Of a stretch of 22,455 bases of DNA, positions 1-7,927 are shown piece by piece. The notes beneath the pieces are model-generated. The model did not search any database. It saw nothing but the letters and a program-made list of their open reading frames with translations, and was not told the origin of the DNA. Where the stretch lies: assembly GCA_015259035.1 (NCBI GenBank), contig JABZHC010000011.1, positions 1 to 22,455 of the forward strand. The letters run 5' to 3'. Position 1 is the first letter of the stretch, and each line of letters starts with the position of its first letter. The position numbers and the translations under genes are program-made. The DNA is from Atopobium sp. (GTDB lineage: Bacteria; Actinomycetota; Coriobacteriia; Coriobacteriales; Atopobiaceae).

Positions 1-747
1 TGGGTGTTTAAGCCTCGATTCTGGTATTATACCGAGGATCTTAATATGCGCATGCGCAAGTCAGTCAACATGGACGAAGTTGATCTCTCTTCACAGCCAT
101 ACACAGAGGATGACCTCAAGTATTACCAGGAGCTTCAACACTACGGACTCTCGATTGACAATACTGGTCAGAACGGTTCATTCCGTTTCATTCATCTGTT
201 TGGCTCGCATCCACCTTACACGCTTGATCGCAACGTTGAGCGCACTGAAGATCCAAGCAAGCAAAACGTTGACGAGCAAACCATCGCGGCTTACAGAATT
301 GTTGAAGCCTACATCGCTGAGCTCAAGCGTTTGGGAGTGTATGAGAATACGTCTTTCATCATTACCGCTGACCATGGTGATTGGTACTTGACGGGCGGCG
401 ATATTCAGACACCTTCCGCTCCAGTAATCATGTACAAGCCTGCAGGTCAGACTGCTGAAGAAGCTGCTCAGCCTATGCAGATTTCTGACGCGCCTGTCTG
501 GCACTACGACATCTTGGCCCAAACCCTGAAGGACATGGGTGTTGACCAGCAGACGCTTTCTAACTACACAACGCCACTTGATGAGTCTTATGAGGGCGAG
601 ACTCGTCCTCGCTACTACATTGAGACCATTTCAAATGGAAAGCGAGACATCTTTGTCAGGGAGTTTGTCATCAACGGTGACGCCAACGACATGAAGAATT
701 GGAGCCTCACGGGCAACGAATGGCCTGTTGAACCATGGCACGACTAA
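1..747 (+). CDS. Sulfatase-fold / LTA-synthase-like protein, C-terminal part
   Basis: This is the 3' portion of a gene that starts before the window; the reading frame is open from base 1, so the GTG at base 4 is not a real start. The fragment has the alkaline-phosphatase/sulfatase fold seen in lipoteichoic acid synthases and phosphoglycerol transferases. It shows an H-P-P segment near codon 70 (FGSHPPY) and the metal-binding ITADHGD motif near codon 124, followed by a loop where a substrate-binding segment usually lies. Family members are polytopic membrane proteins with this domain outside the cell, transferring glycerol phosphate from phosphatidylglycerol; the membrane part is not in view. 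A plain hydrolase of the same fold is possible. It ends before repeat cluster A and a strong terminator, converging on the next gene. Confidence 0.75.
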   Translation, partial: WVFKPRFWYYTEDLNMRMRKSVNMDEVDLSSQPYTEDDLKYYQELQHYGLSIDNTGQNGSFRFIHLFGSHPPYTLDRNVERTEDPSKQNVDEQTIAAYRIVEAYIAELKRLGVYENTSFIITADHGDWYLTGGDIQTPSAPVIMYKPAGQTAEEAAQPMQISDAPVWHYDILAQTLKDMGVDQQTLSNYTTPLDESYEGETRPRYYIETISNGKRDIFVREFVINGDANDMKNWSLTGNEWPVEPWHD

Positions 748-773
748 GTTAGGTGTCCGGTAATTTGCCCACT

Positions 774-830
774 GGCGAGAAACCCGGTGCACTTGTCGAG
801 AAACCCGGTGTACCTGCCGTCGAGAAATCC
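774..830 (+). repeat. Repeat cluster A: three CGAGAAA(C/T)CC units
   Basis: Three degenerate copies of one motif lie in the convergent intergenic gap: GGCGAGAAACCCGGTG (774-789), GTCGAGAAACCCGGTG (795-810) and GTCGAGAAATCC (819-830). They are spaced 21 and 24 bp apart, in the same orientation, directly before the terminator. The same core recurs in cluster B near 11625-11711. Function unknown. Confidence 0.85.
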
Positions 831-839
831 AACTACAAG

Positions 840-870
840 AAAAGCCGCGTCTACACGACGCGGCTTTTTT
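840..870. terminator. Bidirectional rho-independent terminator
   Basis: A 12-bp perfect stem (840-851 with 857-868; arms AAAAGCCGCGTC / GACGCGGCTTTT) has a 5-nt loop (TACAC) and continues into further T residues. It is A-rich on its left, so it can also act on the minus strand. It sits between the convergent sulfatase-like gene and the hypothetical gene ending at 927. Confidence 0.9.
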
Positions 871-926
871 GGTGACCAGTTATGTGAGCTGTTCTGCGAA
901 GAGAGCTTACCTGTGAGCTGGGACTA

Positions 927-2627
927 CTATGGCATAATCCATGCAGGTAGACCATCAGAGAAGATACGTGCGAGTGGGTACGCCTCGTCAATAGTCAGTG
1001 TTGCAACAACGTGATAAGGGCCTTCTGTTGACGTATCAAATACCAGCGCAAGGGGTTTCTCGCCATCGGTGGTGGGAAGTGCAAGGTAGACGCAGTGCTT
1101 GGATGGATTGTAGAGCTCAACGGCCATGCGCCATCCGCGCTTTGCTGCTCGCAGGGCGTTTTGCACCAGAGGCGAGTTGTCATCAAATCCACGCTCTGAA
1201 TCAAAGAGAAGGGGTGTGGCAGCTGGGACGGGGAGCGAGAAGTCGGCGTCGGTATGCATGAGCTGCTGCTCGTTCTTTCTGTAGACGTACGCTGCGGAAA
1301 GGCAAGCCTGTGCCGCCTGTAATGAGGGTGCGTCGCTCAGATAGGTGGTGCAAAGCGCGTTCCAGTCGGAGACAGGAGCCTCGTTCATAACCACGTCAAC
1401 AGGGTTGATAGGTAGCTGCTTTGCTGCAGCAGGAAGCTTTTCCCATGAAGCAATGCCAGACTTTGGCAGTCCGTGAAGTACATCAACTGCCTGATCCTGC
1501 AGCTCATCTGCAGAAACGCTGAGCTTCAAGAGCGTCCAGGGACGCAGAGCACCGCGCTTAGATTTGCGAATAGTAGCAGTAATAACCTCGTCTGTCTGCG
1601 GCTTCTTGTAACGTGTGTTAAACGTGAACGTGCCGCCCTTAGAAATGAGTGCGCGAGAAGACTCGGCAAGTTTGAAGTCTTCTTCTAGCTGCTTGAGAAC
1701 GTTGGCGTCGACGGGAGCCATCTGATACAAAATGCCGAGAAGCTCGTTGTTAACGTGGACGTCTTCCTCAAAATTGGCAGGGTATGTTGGGGCGGGGGCA
1801 TGAGTCTCATTCTGATTGATTACCTGCGTAGAAGCCTGGGATTCAGAAACTGTAGTGCTAGAGACAGAACTTGTTGCATTCAGTGCCTGTTGCAATACTG
1901 AAGGAGCGGCCTCAAGCGTCTTCTCTTCATCGGAGCCGTCGTAGGGATTGTAGGTAACGGTAAGCGAGATGGTAGGCTCAGGCACTACAGGTTCGGGCAC
2001 TGTCAGCTCAGCAGCTTTAGGCTCTGGAGCTGGTGTTTTGGTCTCGTCAGATTCCGGAGCGACATCATCGGTTTCAACAGGTTCTGGAGCGGCATCATCG
2101 GCAGATTCTTGCTGGAAGTCTTCTTCAGGCGCCTTATCAGCAGATTCCTCTGCGACTAGTGCTGTTTCTGCAACAGACAGTTCCTCTGAGCTCTCCGTGA
2201 TAGGCAGCTCCTCTGGCTCCGTCGACTCTTCCTGTGCAGGAAGCTCCTCAACTTCAGGTTCCGCTTCAACTACCAGGTGCTTTGGCTTGAGAGCTCGAAT
2301 GGACTTTGCCCCACGGCGGCGCTTCCAAGGCTTGCCGTTGTTTTGCGCCTCGATGTTTTTCTCGCCAGCTACAAGGGCAGTCTCAAAGGTGTCAAAGGTC
2401 AGAAGCGTCGCGTAGACGTAGCCTTTTTTGAACGCAGTGATTTTGATGAAATCGGGGCACGCCTCCATGAGAGCGCGGATGTCGTCAAAGCCAAAATCCT
2501 GCGGTGCAAGGTCGTCTTCAATGAGCACGCCCTCAACGGTAGAGAGGGGAGTCTGCTTAGAGACGCCAATGGTTGCTTTGAGTAGTTTATACAGGTAGAG
2601 AGCGTGTTCTTGTTTTATAACAGCCAT
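927..2627 (-). CDS. Large hypothetical protein, possible LOTUS-like N-term and DUF3825-like C-term
   Basis: 566 aa, ATG start at 2627 preceded by AGGAG four bases upstream. No well-characterised family is certain. Three parts are visible. (1) Residues about 1-95 resemble a small winged-helix/LOTUS (OST-HTH) module, with a GFDDIRALMEACPDFIKI stretch, followed by a very basic patch (KPWKRRRGAK). (2) Residues about 120-225 are a low-complexity acidic Glu/Pro/Ala linker. (3) The C-terminal half ends with a pattern like DUF3825: a hydrophobic strand, LALVFDTS, then YHVVATLTIDEAYPLARI and a terminal W. LOTUS and DUF3825 domains are, as I recall, associated in predicted RNA-binding bacterial proteins; assigning them here rests on recalled consensus only. 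No signal peptide or membrane helix is seen, so it is probably cytosolic. It is transcribed alone, divergent from the GDPD gene. An AGT/ACT-rich dyad lies just upstream. Confidence 0.6.
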   Translation of the reverse strand: MAVIKQEHALYLYKLLKATIGVSKQTPLSTVEGVLIEDDLAPQDFGFDDIRALMEACPDFIKITAFKKGYVYATLLTFDTFETALVAGEKNIEAQNNGKPWKRRRGAKSIRALKPKHLVVEAEPEVEELPAQEESTEPEELPITESSEELSVAETALVAEESADKAPEEDFQQESADDAAPEPVETDDVAPESDETKTPAPEPKAAELTVPEPVVPEPTISLTVTYNPYDGSDEEKTLEAAPSVLQQALNATSSVSSTTVSESQASTQVINQNETHAPAPTYPANFEEDVHVNNELLGILYQMAPVDANVLKQLEEDFKLAESSRALISKGGTFTFNTRYKKPQTDEVITATIRKSKRGALRPWTLLKLSVSADELQDQAVDVLHGLPKSGIASWEKLPAAAKQLPINPVDVVMNEAPVSDWNALCTTYLSDAPSLQAAQACLSAAYVYRKNEQQLMHTDADFSLPVPAATPLLFDSERGFDDNSPLVQNALRAAKRGWRMAVELYNPSKHCVYLALPTTDGEKPLALVFDTSTEGPYHVVATLTIDEAYPLARIFSDGLPAWIMP

Positions 2628-2641
2628 GATGCTCCTGAGAT

Positions 2642-2666
2642 AGTAGTTAGTGGACTACATACTACT
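2642..2666. promoter_or_regulatory. AGTAGT/ACTACT dyad upstream of the 2627 gene
   Basis: AGTAGT (2642-2647) and ACTACT (2661-2666) flank an inner TAGT-gg-ACTA dyad (2648-2657). The element lies just upstream of the ribosome-binding site of the minus-strand gene, in the divergent gap shared with the GDPD gene. It could be an operator or a 5'-UTR hairpin; no regulator is identifiable. Confidence 0.3.
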
Positions 2667-2772
2667 CGATTTTGAACAGACAAAGATACTGATTACGCAC
2701 AGAAAGTCGCAATACGTAGCGAAAAAGCGAGAACTGGACTGATAGAATAAAGCTAGATTGAAGGGAGCTTAC

Positions 2773-4176
2773 ATGATTGGTCGTTTTATTAAGAGAGCTG
2801 CAGTTAGAGCTGCAGGTTTAGCAATTACTCAGTATGCCGCAAAGGCAGCACTTCAATCCGAGGCTGGAAGAAAGCTGCTTGCTACAACGGCTTCTAAGGC
2901 TGCTAACTTAGCAGGTAATATCGCAAAAGAGCAGATTACCGCTGGGTTTAATGCTCATATTAGGCCAGCACTGCCAAGCGGCGATGCTATTCAGTCGTCA
3001 GTCGCTCGCGCTCAGTCTGCGCTTCGTTCGGCTCAGACCTCTGTTTTGGCTGCTCAGGCACAGCTTCAGTCTAATCTAGAGAATCGTTTTTCTCGCCCAA
3101 AGAACAAGCTTTCAAAGCAGCTTGCAAGCACTGCAGAGTCGCTTGAAGAGATGGGGGAGACCCTCGCTGAGCACCAGGATGCTGCCGCAGATATCGCAGT
3201 TGCAGATGTTGTTGAGGGAATTGCCACTCAAAGCGGACAGGATTCTGACGCTTTGTTAGCCTCTACCAAGAAGCGTAAGTCGTTCAGAAACGTTGCAATT
3301 GCTGGCGGCGTTGTGGCTGGCGCTGCCCTTGGTCTAGCAGCATACGGCGCCTATTCCATTGCTCCTCGCAAGCAAAATGACCGCCTGCTCCTGGAGCGTT
3401 GGCACGAGATTGCCCGCCATCGCTATGCTCACCGTGGCCTCTACAACAACGAGGCAGGCATTCCAGAGAACTCCCTGCTTGCTTTCCGTGCAGCTGTCGA
3501 GAAGGGCTTTGGCTCCGAAGTTGATGTTCACCTGACCGCAGACAACAAGCTGGTTGTTGTTCACGATTCAGCACTTGATCGCCTCTGTGGCGTACAGAAG
3601 ATTGTTGAGGAGTCCACGCTGGAGGAGCTTCGTGGTTTGAGACTTCTTGCTACTGACGAGCAGATTCCAACGTTTGAGGAAGTCCTTGAGGTCTATGCAT
3701 GGAGTGGTTCCGGTGAGCTGCCTGCACCTTTGATTATTGAGGCTAAGACGCGCAACAATAACGCTGAGCAGCTGACAGAAAAGATTATGCAGGCTCTTGA
3801 TCTTCGCCCCGTTCGTGCCTGCATCGAGAGCTTTGATCCTCGCGTTTTGCAGTGGCTGCGTCAGAACCGTCCCGAGATGCTTCGCGGTCAGCTCTCAGAG
3901 AATTTCCTGGTTGACCGTCAGACCAAGCACATGAACATTGCTACGCGAGCTGGCGCTACAGCTCTCTTTGGTAATTCTGTTGGTCGTCCAGACTTCATTT
4001 CATACAAGTTTGAAGATCGCAAGAACCCCTTTGTTAAGCTGGCTTGCAATACCATGGGCGCACATCTGATTACCTGGACCGTTAGGAACGAGGAGGACAT
4101 GATTGCCTCCGAGCTTGAAGGTGCGCCTGTCATCTTTGAGGGATTTATCCCAACTCCCGCTTCGCTGATCAACTAG
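2773..4176 (+). CDS. Membrane-anchored glycerophosphodiester phosphodiesterase
   Basis: 467 aa from ATG 2773, chosen because AAGGGAG lies 5 bases upstream; an in-frame TTG at 2758 has no ribosome-binding site. Residues about 1-165 are Ala/Gln/Ser-rich and probably helical. A hydrophobic Gly/Ala segment at about 173-196 is a likely membrane helix. The rest is a GDPD TIM barrel: H220 in AHRG, then PENSLLAF, E249 and D251 in SEVDVHLT, and H264 in VVVHD, which together match the GDPD catalytic and metal-binding set. The family hydrolyses glycerophosphodiesters (deacylated phospholipids, possibly teichoic-acid glycerol phosphate) to glycerol-3-phosphate and an alcohol. The fused N-terminal Ala-rich region is longer than in ordinary GlpQ/UgpQ. 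Topology is uncertain. It is monocistronic, followed by a terminator. Confidence 0.85.
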   Translation: MIGRFIKRAAVRAAGLAITQYAAKAALQSEAGRKLLATTASKAANLAGNIAKEQITAGFNAHIRPALPSGDAIQSSVARAQSALRSAQTSVLAAQAQLQSNLENRFSRPKNKLSKQLASTAESLEEMGETLAEHQDAAADIAVADVVEGIATQSGQDSDALLASTKKRKSFRNVAIAGGVVAGAALGLAAYGAYSIAPRKQNDRLLLERWHEIARHRYAHRGLYNNEAGIPENSLLAFRAAVEKGFGSEVDVHLTADNKLVVVHDSALDRLCGVQKIVEESTLEELRGLRLLATDEQIPTFEEVLEVYAWSGSGELPAPLIIEAKTRNNNAEQLTEKIMQALDLRPVRACIESFDPRVLQWLRQNRPEMLRGQLSENFLVDRQTKHMNIATRAGATALFGNSVGRPDFISYKFEDRKNPFVKLACNTMGAHLITWTVRNEEDMIASELEGAPVIFEGFIPTPASLIN

Positions 4177-4239
4177 CTTTCCAGCTGGCGAGAAGAACGT
4201 TTGGCTTAAACTACGTCCAAAACTCTATGTCTATCTGGG

Positions 4240-4272
4240 ACTCCACGGGTCTCTCGCCCGCGGAGTTTCTTG
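4240..4272 (+). terminator. Terminator after the GDPD gene
   Basis: The stem pairs ACTCC (4240-4244) with GGAGT (4262-4266) and CGGG (4246-4249) with CCCG (4257-4260), with one A/C mismatch and a 7-nt loop. The T-run is short and interrupted (TTTCTT), so this is a moderate intrinsic terminator. It separates the GDPD gene from the ATPase gene. Confidence 0.65.
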
Positions 4273-4300
4273 TGAAAAGTTCCTCAAGATTATTGTATGA

Positions 4301-4316
4301 ATATATGTACATATAT
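4301..4316. promoter_or_regulatory. Palindromic operator candidate for the metal ATPase gene
   Basis: ATATATGTACATATAT is a perfect 16-bp palindrome located 46 bp before the ATPase start. It sits about where a promoter's -10/start region would be: a weak TTGTGA at 4270-4275 and TTGTAT at 4293-4298 have 17-bp spacing. AT-rich imperfect palindromes of this kind, centred on ATA/TAT half-sites, are typical ArsR/SmtB/CzrA-family metal-sensor operators upstream of P-type ATPase genes. No such regulator is encoded in this window. Confidence 0.5.
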
Positions 4317-4362
4317 CAATTTAAGGAGTAGACTAGGCATAACAACAACCCAAGGAGGAGCT

Positions 4363-6258
4363 ATGAGCTCAAAGACAAAGGTGAAAATTGCTCGCATTGT
4401 CTGTTCTGCTGTTTTGCTAGGTATTGCTTACGCGGTTGAACACGCATTTGACCTGCAGCTCTGGCAGGCACTGTTGCTTTACCTGTTACCTTACGCTGTT
4501 GCGGGATACGATGTTGTTCTAGAAGCATGGGAGAGCATCACTGAGGGCGAGTGCTTTAACGAAGACTTGCTCATGACCATTGCTACTGTTGGTGCCTTGC
4601 TCATTGGCTTTGTGCCTAACGGTTCTCCTATGTTTGATGAGGCCGTCTTTGTCATGCTGTTCTTCCAGGTAGGAGAGGTGTTTGAACACCTTGCTTCCGA
4701 TAACAGCAAGAAGTCTATTGCCAAGCTTATGGATATCCGTCCTGACAGCGCAACGGTTGAACGTGACGGACAGCTGCTCACTATCTCTCCAGAAGAGATT
4801 AAGCTGGGAGAGATTATTGTGGTTAAACCCGGCGACCGTGTTCCTGTTGACGCAGAGATCGTCGAGGGTTCTACCAGTCTTGATACCGTTGCTCTTACTG
4901 GTGAGAGCGTGCCTCGTGATGCAACGGTGGGGGATAATATTATCTCGGGCTGCGTAAACCTTTCTGGTGTGGTACGCGCCCGCGTTACTCACCTCTTTGA
5001 AGACTCTACTGCTTCCCGCATCATTAAGCTGGTAGAGAGCTCAAACCAAAACAAGTCCAAGAGCGAGAGGTTTATTCGTCGTTTTTCTCGCGTGTATACT
5101 CCAGCAGTTGTTTACAGTGCCATTGCGCTGGCGTTTTTGCCACCACTGCTTTCGGGAGACTTTGTAGCTAACGCTTCTACCTGGGTTGTAAGGGCGCTTA
5201 CCTTCCTTATTGCATCTTGTCCGTGTGCGCTGGTAGTTTCCGTGCCACTGGCCTTCTTTGGCGGTATTGGCGCTGCTTCGAAGGAGGGCATCCTGATCAA
5301 GGGCTCTGCGTACATTGATATGCTTTCTACCCTTGATACCGTTGCCTTTGACAAGACCGGTACGCTGACCGAGGGCGTTTTTGAGGTCCTTGCTGTTCAT
5401 CCTCAGGCCATTGGCGAGAAGGACCTTCTGCACCTAGCTTCTCACGTTGAGATGCACTCCACGCACCCCATTGCTGCAGCTCTTCGTGCTGCTTATCCAA
5501 GCGAGGACGATGACTGTGTTATCACGGACATCAAAGAAATTGCCGGTCAAGGCATCTGCGCTAACGTGAATGGTAAGAGCGTTGCTGTTGGCAACTGCGC
5601 ACTTATGGAGAGCGTAGGAGCTTCTTGGAAAGCGTGCGAGAACCACGGAACCATCATTCACGTGGCTGTTGATGGGGCCTACATGGGCCACATTGTTATT
5701 TCTGACCGCGAACGAGCTGATGCTCCAGCAGCAATCGCTTCCCTCAAAGACGTTGGCGTTTCTAAGGTTGTTATGCTCACGGGCGATAAACGCGACGTTG
5801 CAGAAGAGATTGCTGCTCAGATGGGCATTACTGAGGTTCGTGCTGAACTGCTTCCACAGGATAAGGTTTCTGCCGTTGAAGGCCTTCTCGCCCAAAAGAC
5901 AGCTGGTAAGTCCCTTGCTTTTGTCGGTGACGGCATCAATGATGCACCCGTTCTTGCACGCGCTGATGTAGGCGTTGCTATGGGCGTTTTGGGGTCTGAT
6001 GCTGCTATTGAGGCCGCTGACGTAGTTCTTATGGACGACAAGCTTTCTAAGCTCTCAAAGGCCGTAAAGATTGCTCGTCATACCTTGGGTATTGCAAAGC
6101 AAAATATTGTGTTTGCTATTGGCGTTAAGGTTGCTGTTTTGATCCTTGCAGCCTTTGGCTTGGCTCCCATGTGGCTAGCGGTCTTTGGAGACATAGGCGT
6201 TATGGTGCTTGCGGTTCTTAATTCCACTAGAGCTTTGAATATAAAGTCGATCAAGTAA
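4363..6258 (+). CDS. Zn2+/Cd2+/Pb2+ P-type ATPase (PIB-2 type)
   Basis: 631 aa from ATG 4363, preceded by a strong AAGGAGGAG; the in-frame ATG at 4297 lies in the palindromic promoter region and is rejected. It exports divalent soft metals across the membrane using ATP. Motifs in order are: ALTGESVP actuator loop; CPC at 286-288 in the sixth transmembrane helix (SCPCALVVSVP); DKTGTLTEG with phosphorylated D330; the HP motif (STHPIAAAL); VMLTGDKRDVAEE; GDGINDAP; and C-terminal helices with a Lys and then GDIGVMVLAVLNSTRAL. The CPC plus the terminal K and D residues point to the ZntA/CadA group rather than Cu+ pumps. It lacks an N-terminal HMA metal-binding domain and so is shorter than E. coli ZntA. 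A palindromic operator candidate lies upstream. The exact metal cannot be told from sequence. Confidence 0.93.
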   Translation: MSSKTKVKIARIVCSAVLLGIAYAVEHAFDLQLWQALLLYLLPYAVAGYDVVLEAWESITEGECFNEDLLMTIATVGALLIGFVPNGSPMFDEAVFVMLFFQVGEVFEHLASDNSKKSIAKLMDIRPDSATVERDGQLLTISPEEIKLGEIIVVKPGDRVPVDAEIVEGSTSLDTVALTGESVPRDATVGDNIISGCVNLSGVVRARVTHLFEDSTASRIIKLVESSNQNKSKSERFIRRFSRVYTPAVVYSAIALAFLPPLLSGDFVANASTWVVRALTFLIASCPCALVVSVPLAFFGGIGAASKEGILIKGSAYIDMLSTLDTVAFDKTGTLTEGVFEVLAVHPQAIGEKDLLHLASHVEMHSTHPIAAALRAAYPSEDDDCVITDIKEIAGQGICANVNGKSVAVGNCALMESVGASWKACENHGTIIHVAVDGAYMGHIVISDRERADAPAAIASLKDVGVSKVVMLTGDKRDVAEEIAAQMGITEVRAELLPQDKVSAVEGLLAQKTAGKSLAFVGDGINDAPVLARADVGVAMGVLGSDAAIEAADVVLMDDKLSKLSKAVKIARHTLGIAKQNIVFAIGVKVAVLILAAFGLAPMWLAVFGDIGVMVLAVLNSTRALNIKSIK

Positions 6259-6309
6259 AAGAGTCAGGGCTGCTGGCCTAAAAAAGTGCGCTCGCAAAGG
6301 AGTGCTCCT

Positions 6310-6340
6310 ACAAAGGTTGTTTTCACAAAGGGTTGTTTCT
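6310..6340. repeat. Two-copy 15/16-bp tandem repeat after the ATPase gene
   Basis: ACAAAGGTTGTTTTC (6310-6324) is followed at once by ACAAAGGGTTGTTTCT (6325-6340). It lies in the 101-bp convergent gap between the ATPase and trmB genes, where no clear hairpin terminator with a T-run is visible; a short AGGAG/CTCCT dyad sits at 6298-6309. Confidence 0.5.
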
Positions 6341-6359
6341 ACACATAGTCAACTACAAA

Positions 6360-7187
6360 TTACTGAGCCTTCTTACGAAGTCTACGAGCACGGTTTGCAA
6401 GATTGCGGACCGTGCTTTCCATTCCATGAGGAACGTAGGTTAGTGACTCTAAATCTTCTGGAAGGTAGTCAACAAGACTGACAGGCTCTGTGGGTGTGAA
6501 ATCTGCTGGTACAGGACCTGGAGCAATCAGATACGCGTGCACCTTAGCACCCTGGGCGCCAAGTTTTTGTTCGTACTCACTGGGAACATCGTGAGGAAAA
6601 TCGTTCTGTGCATCTCGCGTTTTCCAAATAAAGTTGTAACCAGCAACTTCAACTTGCTCAAGAGAAAAATCAAAAAGTGGTTGGCTGTCCGTTTTAAGAC
6701 GAACAACACCCTCTTTAGCCAAAACATTTCTATACTGCATAAGACGCTCAGCATCGGTGAGGCGCAGCTTTGCTTGTCTAATCCTAGGAAATGGAGCAGG
6801 GAAGTTGAGGTAAATAACAGAGACCTCTTCTGGCGAGAAGTACTCATCAATCTTCATACCAGTACCAGGAACTACGATGGCGTTAGGTATTCCTGCTTCA
6901 TAGATTGTTTTTGCAGCGTATGAAATGCAGATAGGCTCTGTATCAATGGCCACAAAGAGCACATCAGGATGTGCCTTAGCTTGCGCGGCAGTAAAAGATC
7001 CCTTACCACAGCCAAGGTCTACACGAACCTCAGAGAAGGGGACATGTCCCTGAGCAGTAATTGGCGCACATGCAGAAGCCCACATACCCTTTAAAGCCTC
7101 TGGGTGAGGCTCAATAACGCTGGAATAAGCCTCTAAGCGCTCTTCCAGAACAAAGTTTTTAGGCAAACGTGCATGTAGTGCGCGCAA
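6360..7187 (-). CDS. trmB: tRNA (guanine-N7-)-methyltransferase TrmB
   Basis: 275 aa with a TTG start at 7187, supported by AGGAG five bases upstream; the first in-frame ATG would not give a better start. It uses S-adenosylmethionine to methylate G46 in the tRNA variable loop. The SAM-binding motif VDLGCGKGSF is followed by an acidic strand end (FVAIDTE). The family-specific YLNFPAPFPRIRQAKLRL replaces the usual NFPDPWPK..H.KRRL, then LKTDS and SEYEQK correspond to the C-terminal tRNA/SAM motif. The extra C-terminal 50 residues, ending in a basic ARRLRKKAQ tail, make it longer than typical 210-240 aa members. It is the second gene of an operon with the YfbR-like gene, 37 bp downstream of it. 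The NFPAP variant is a slight departure from consensus. Confidence 0.87.
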   Translation of the reverse strand: MRALHARLPKNFVLEERLEAYSSVIEPHPEALKGMWASACAPITAQGHVPFSEVRVDLGCGKGSFTAAQAKAHPDVLFVAIDTEPICISYAAKTIYEAGIPNAIVVPGTGMKIDEYFSPEEVSVIYLNFPAPFPRIRQAKLRLTDAERLMQYRNVLAKEGVVRLKTDSQPLFDFSLEQVEVAGYNFIWKTRDAQNDFPHDVPSEYEQKLGAQGAKVHAYLIAPGPVPADFTPTEPVSLVDYLPEDLESLTYVPHGMESTVRNLANRARRLRKKAQ

Positions 7188-7224
7188 AGTAACTCCTCAG
7201 CTAGCAGACGTAATCAGCGATTCT

Positions 7225-7842
7225 TTACAGAAGCTGATCAAGCGTTTCTCCGTACGAAGGTAGGAATTCTGTCATAAAATCGCGCACTTCTGGAAGAGAA
7301 TCTGCTAAATCTTCAACAACTCCACGAGTTGAGGCTTCAGCGGTAATAAATTCTGAGTTTCCAGACTGAGCCTCCTCAATACACTTAATGAGTGCTGCAA
7401 TCTTATCTGCAGCTTTAATAAGCTTTCTAAGATAAGCTTCACTCTCTGAAGCCTCAGCGCTGTGAGTAAGCACCTGAGCATAGGCATCTTGCAGGTCTTC
7501 TGGCAGTGTGGAGAGAATGGTTTTCTCGGCACGTGTCTCTACCTGATGATACGCATCTCTAATCTCTGAATTAGCATACTTTACAGGCGTAGGCATATCT
7601 CCGGTAATAATCTCTGAGGCATCGTGATACATACCAATAAGGGCTGCGCGATCTGCATCAAGATTTCTGTGGTAGCGCACATTTGCAATAGTTGCTAGAC
7701 AGTGAGAAATAACGGCCACGTCAAGGGCATGTTCAGCAAGACTTTCTGAGCGAGAATTGCGCATAAGCGACCAGCGCTCAATATAGCGCATGCGAGAAAT
7801 AAGTGCGAAAAAGCTAGACTGCGATGAAGAATTCTGAGACAT
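7225..7842 (-). CDS. HD-domain 5'-deoxynucleotidase, YfbR-like
   Basis: 205 aa, ATG 7842 behind AAGGAGGGG. YfbR-type enzymes remove the 5' phosphate from deoxyribonucleoside monophosphates in the cytosol. The match is close through the N-terminal half: RYIERWSLMRN (R23-W24 correspond to the Arg-Trp pair that favours deoxyribose), AEHALDVA with metal ligand H38, MYHDASEIITGDMPTPVKY with H73-D74 and E77, and a distal Asp in IKAADKIAALI. Spacing follows the E. coli protein with an offset of about five residues, and length is normal (E. coli YfbR is 199 aa). It is the promoter-proximal gene of a two-gene minus-strand operon with trmB; the metabolic reason for the pairing is unclear. Confidence 0.9.
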   Translation of the reverse strand: MSQNSSSQSSFFALISRMRYIERWSLMRNSRSESLAEHALDVAVISHCLATIANVRYHRNLDADRAALIGMYHDASEIITGDMPTPVKYANSEIRDAYHQVETRAEKTILSTLPEDLQDAYAQVLTHSAEASESEAYLRKLIKAADKIAALIKCIEEAQSGNSEFITAEASTRGVVEDLADSLPEVRDFMTEFLPSYGETLDQLL

Positions 7843-7898
7843 TGCCCCTCCTTAATTTGTTTTCTCAACCTTACCACGGATACCGGACAAAAACTGTT

Positions 7899-7927
7899 TT
7901 GACACAACTATGCAATGTAGTCATAGC
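7899..7927 (+). promoter_or_regulatory. Promoter candidate for the amidohydrolase gene
   Basis: A consensus -35 TTGACA (7899-7904) is followed after 17 bp by a poor -10 (CATAGC, 7922-7927). Downstream, GATGTT (7953-7958) and AACATC (7981-7986) form the ends of a possible leader hairpin with an inner ATAT/ATAT pairing. The good -35 with weak -10 and the roughly 200-nt leader suggest control, but no known riboswitch is recognised. Confidence 0.35.

Noticed and set aside
1969..2415. Ser/Gly-rich 148-codon frame antisense to the hypothetical gene
   Set aside because: It is the mirror of the low-complexity acidic Glu/Pro linker and has only low-complexity sequence.
4297..4362. Extended N-terminus of the P-type ATPase from the ATG at 4297
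   Set aside because: That ATG overlaps the palindromic promoter element and lacks a ribosome-binding site, while the ATG at 4363 has AAGGAGGAG.
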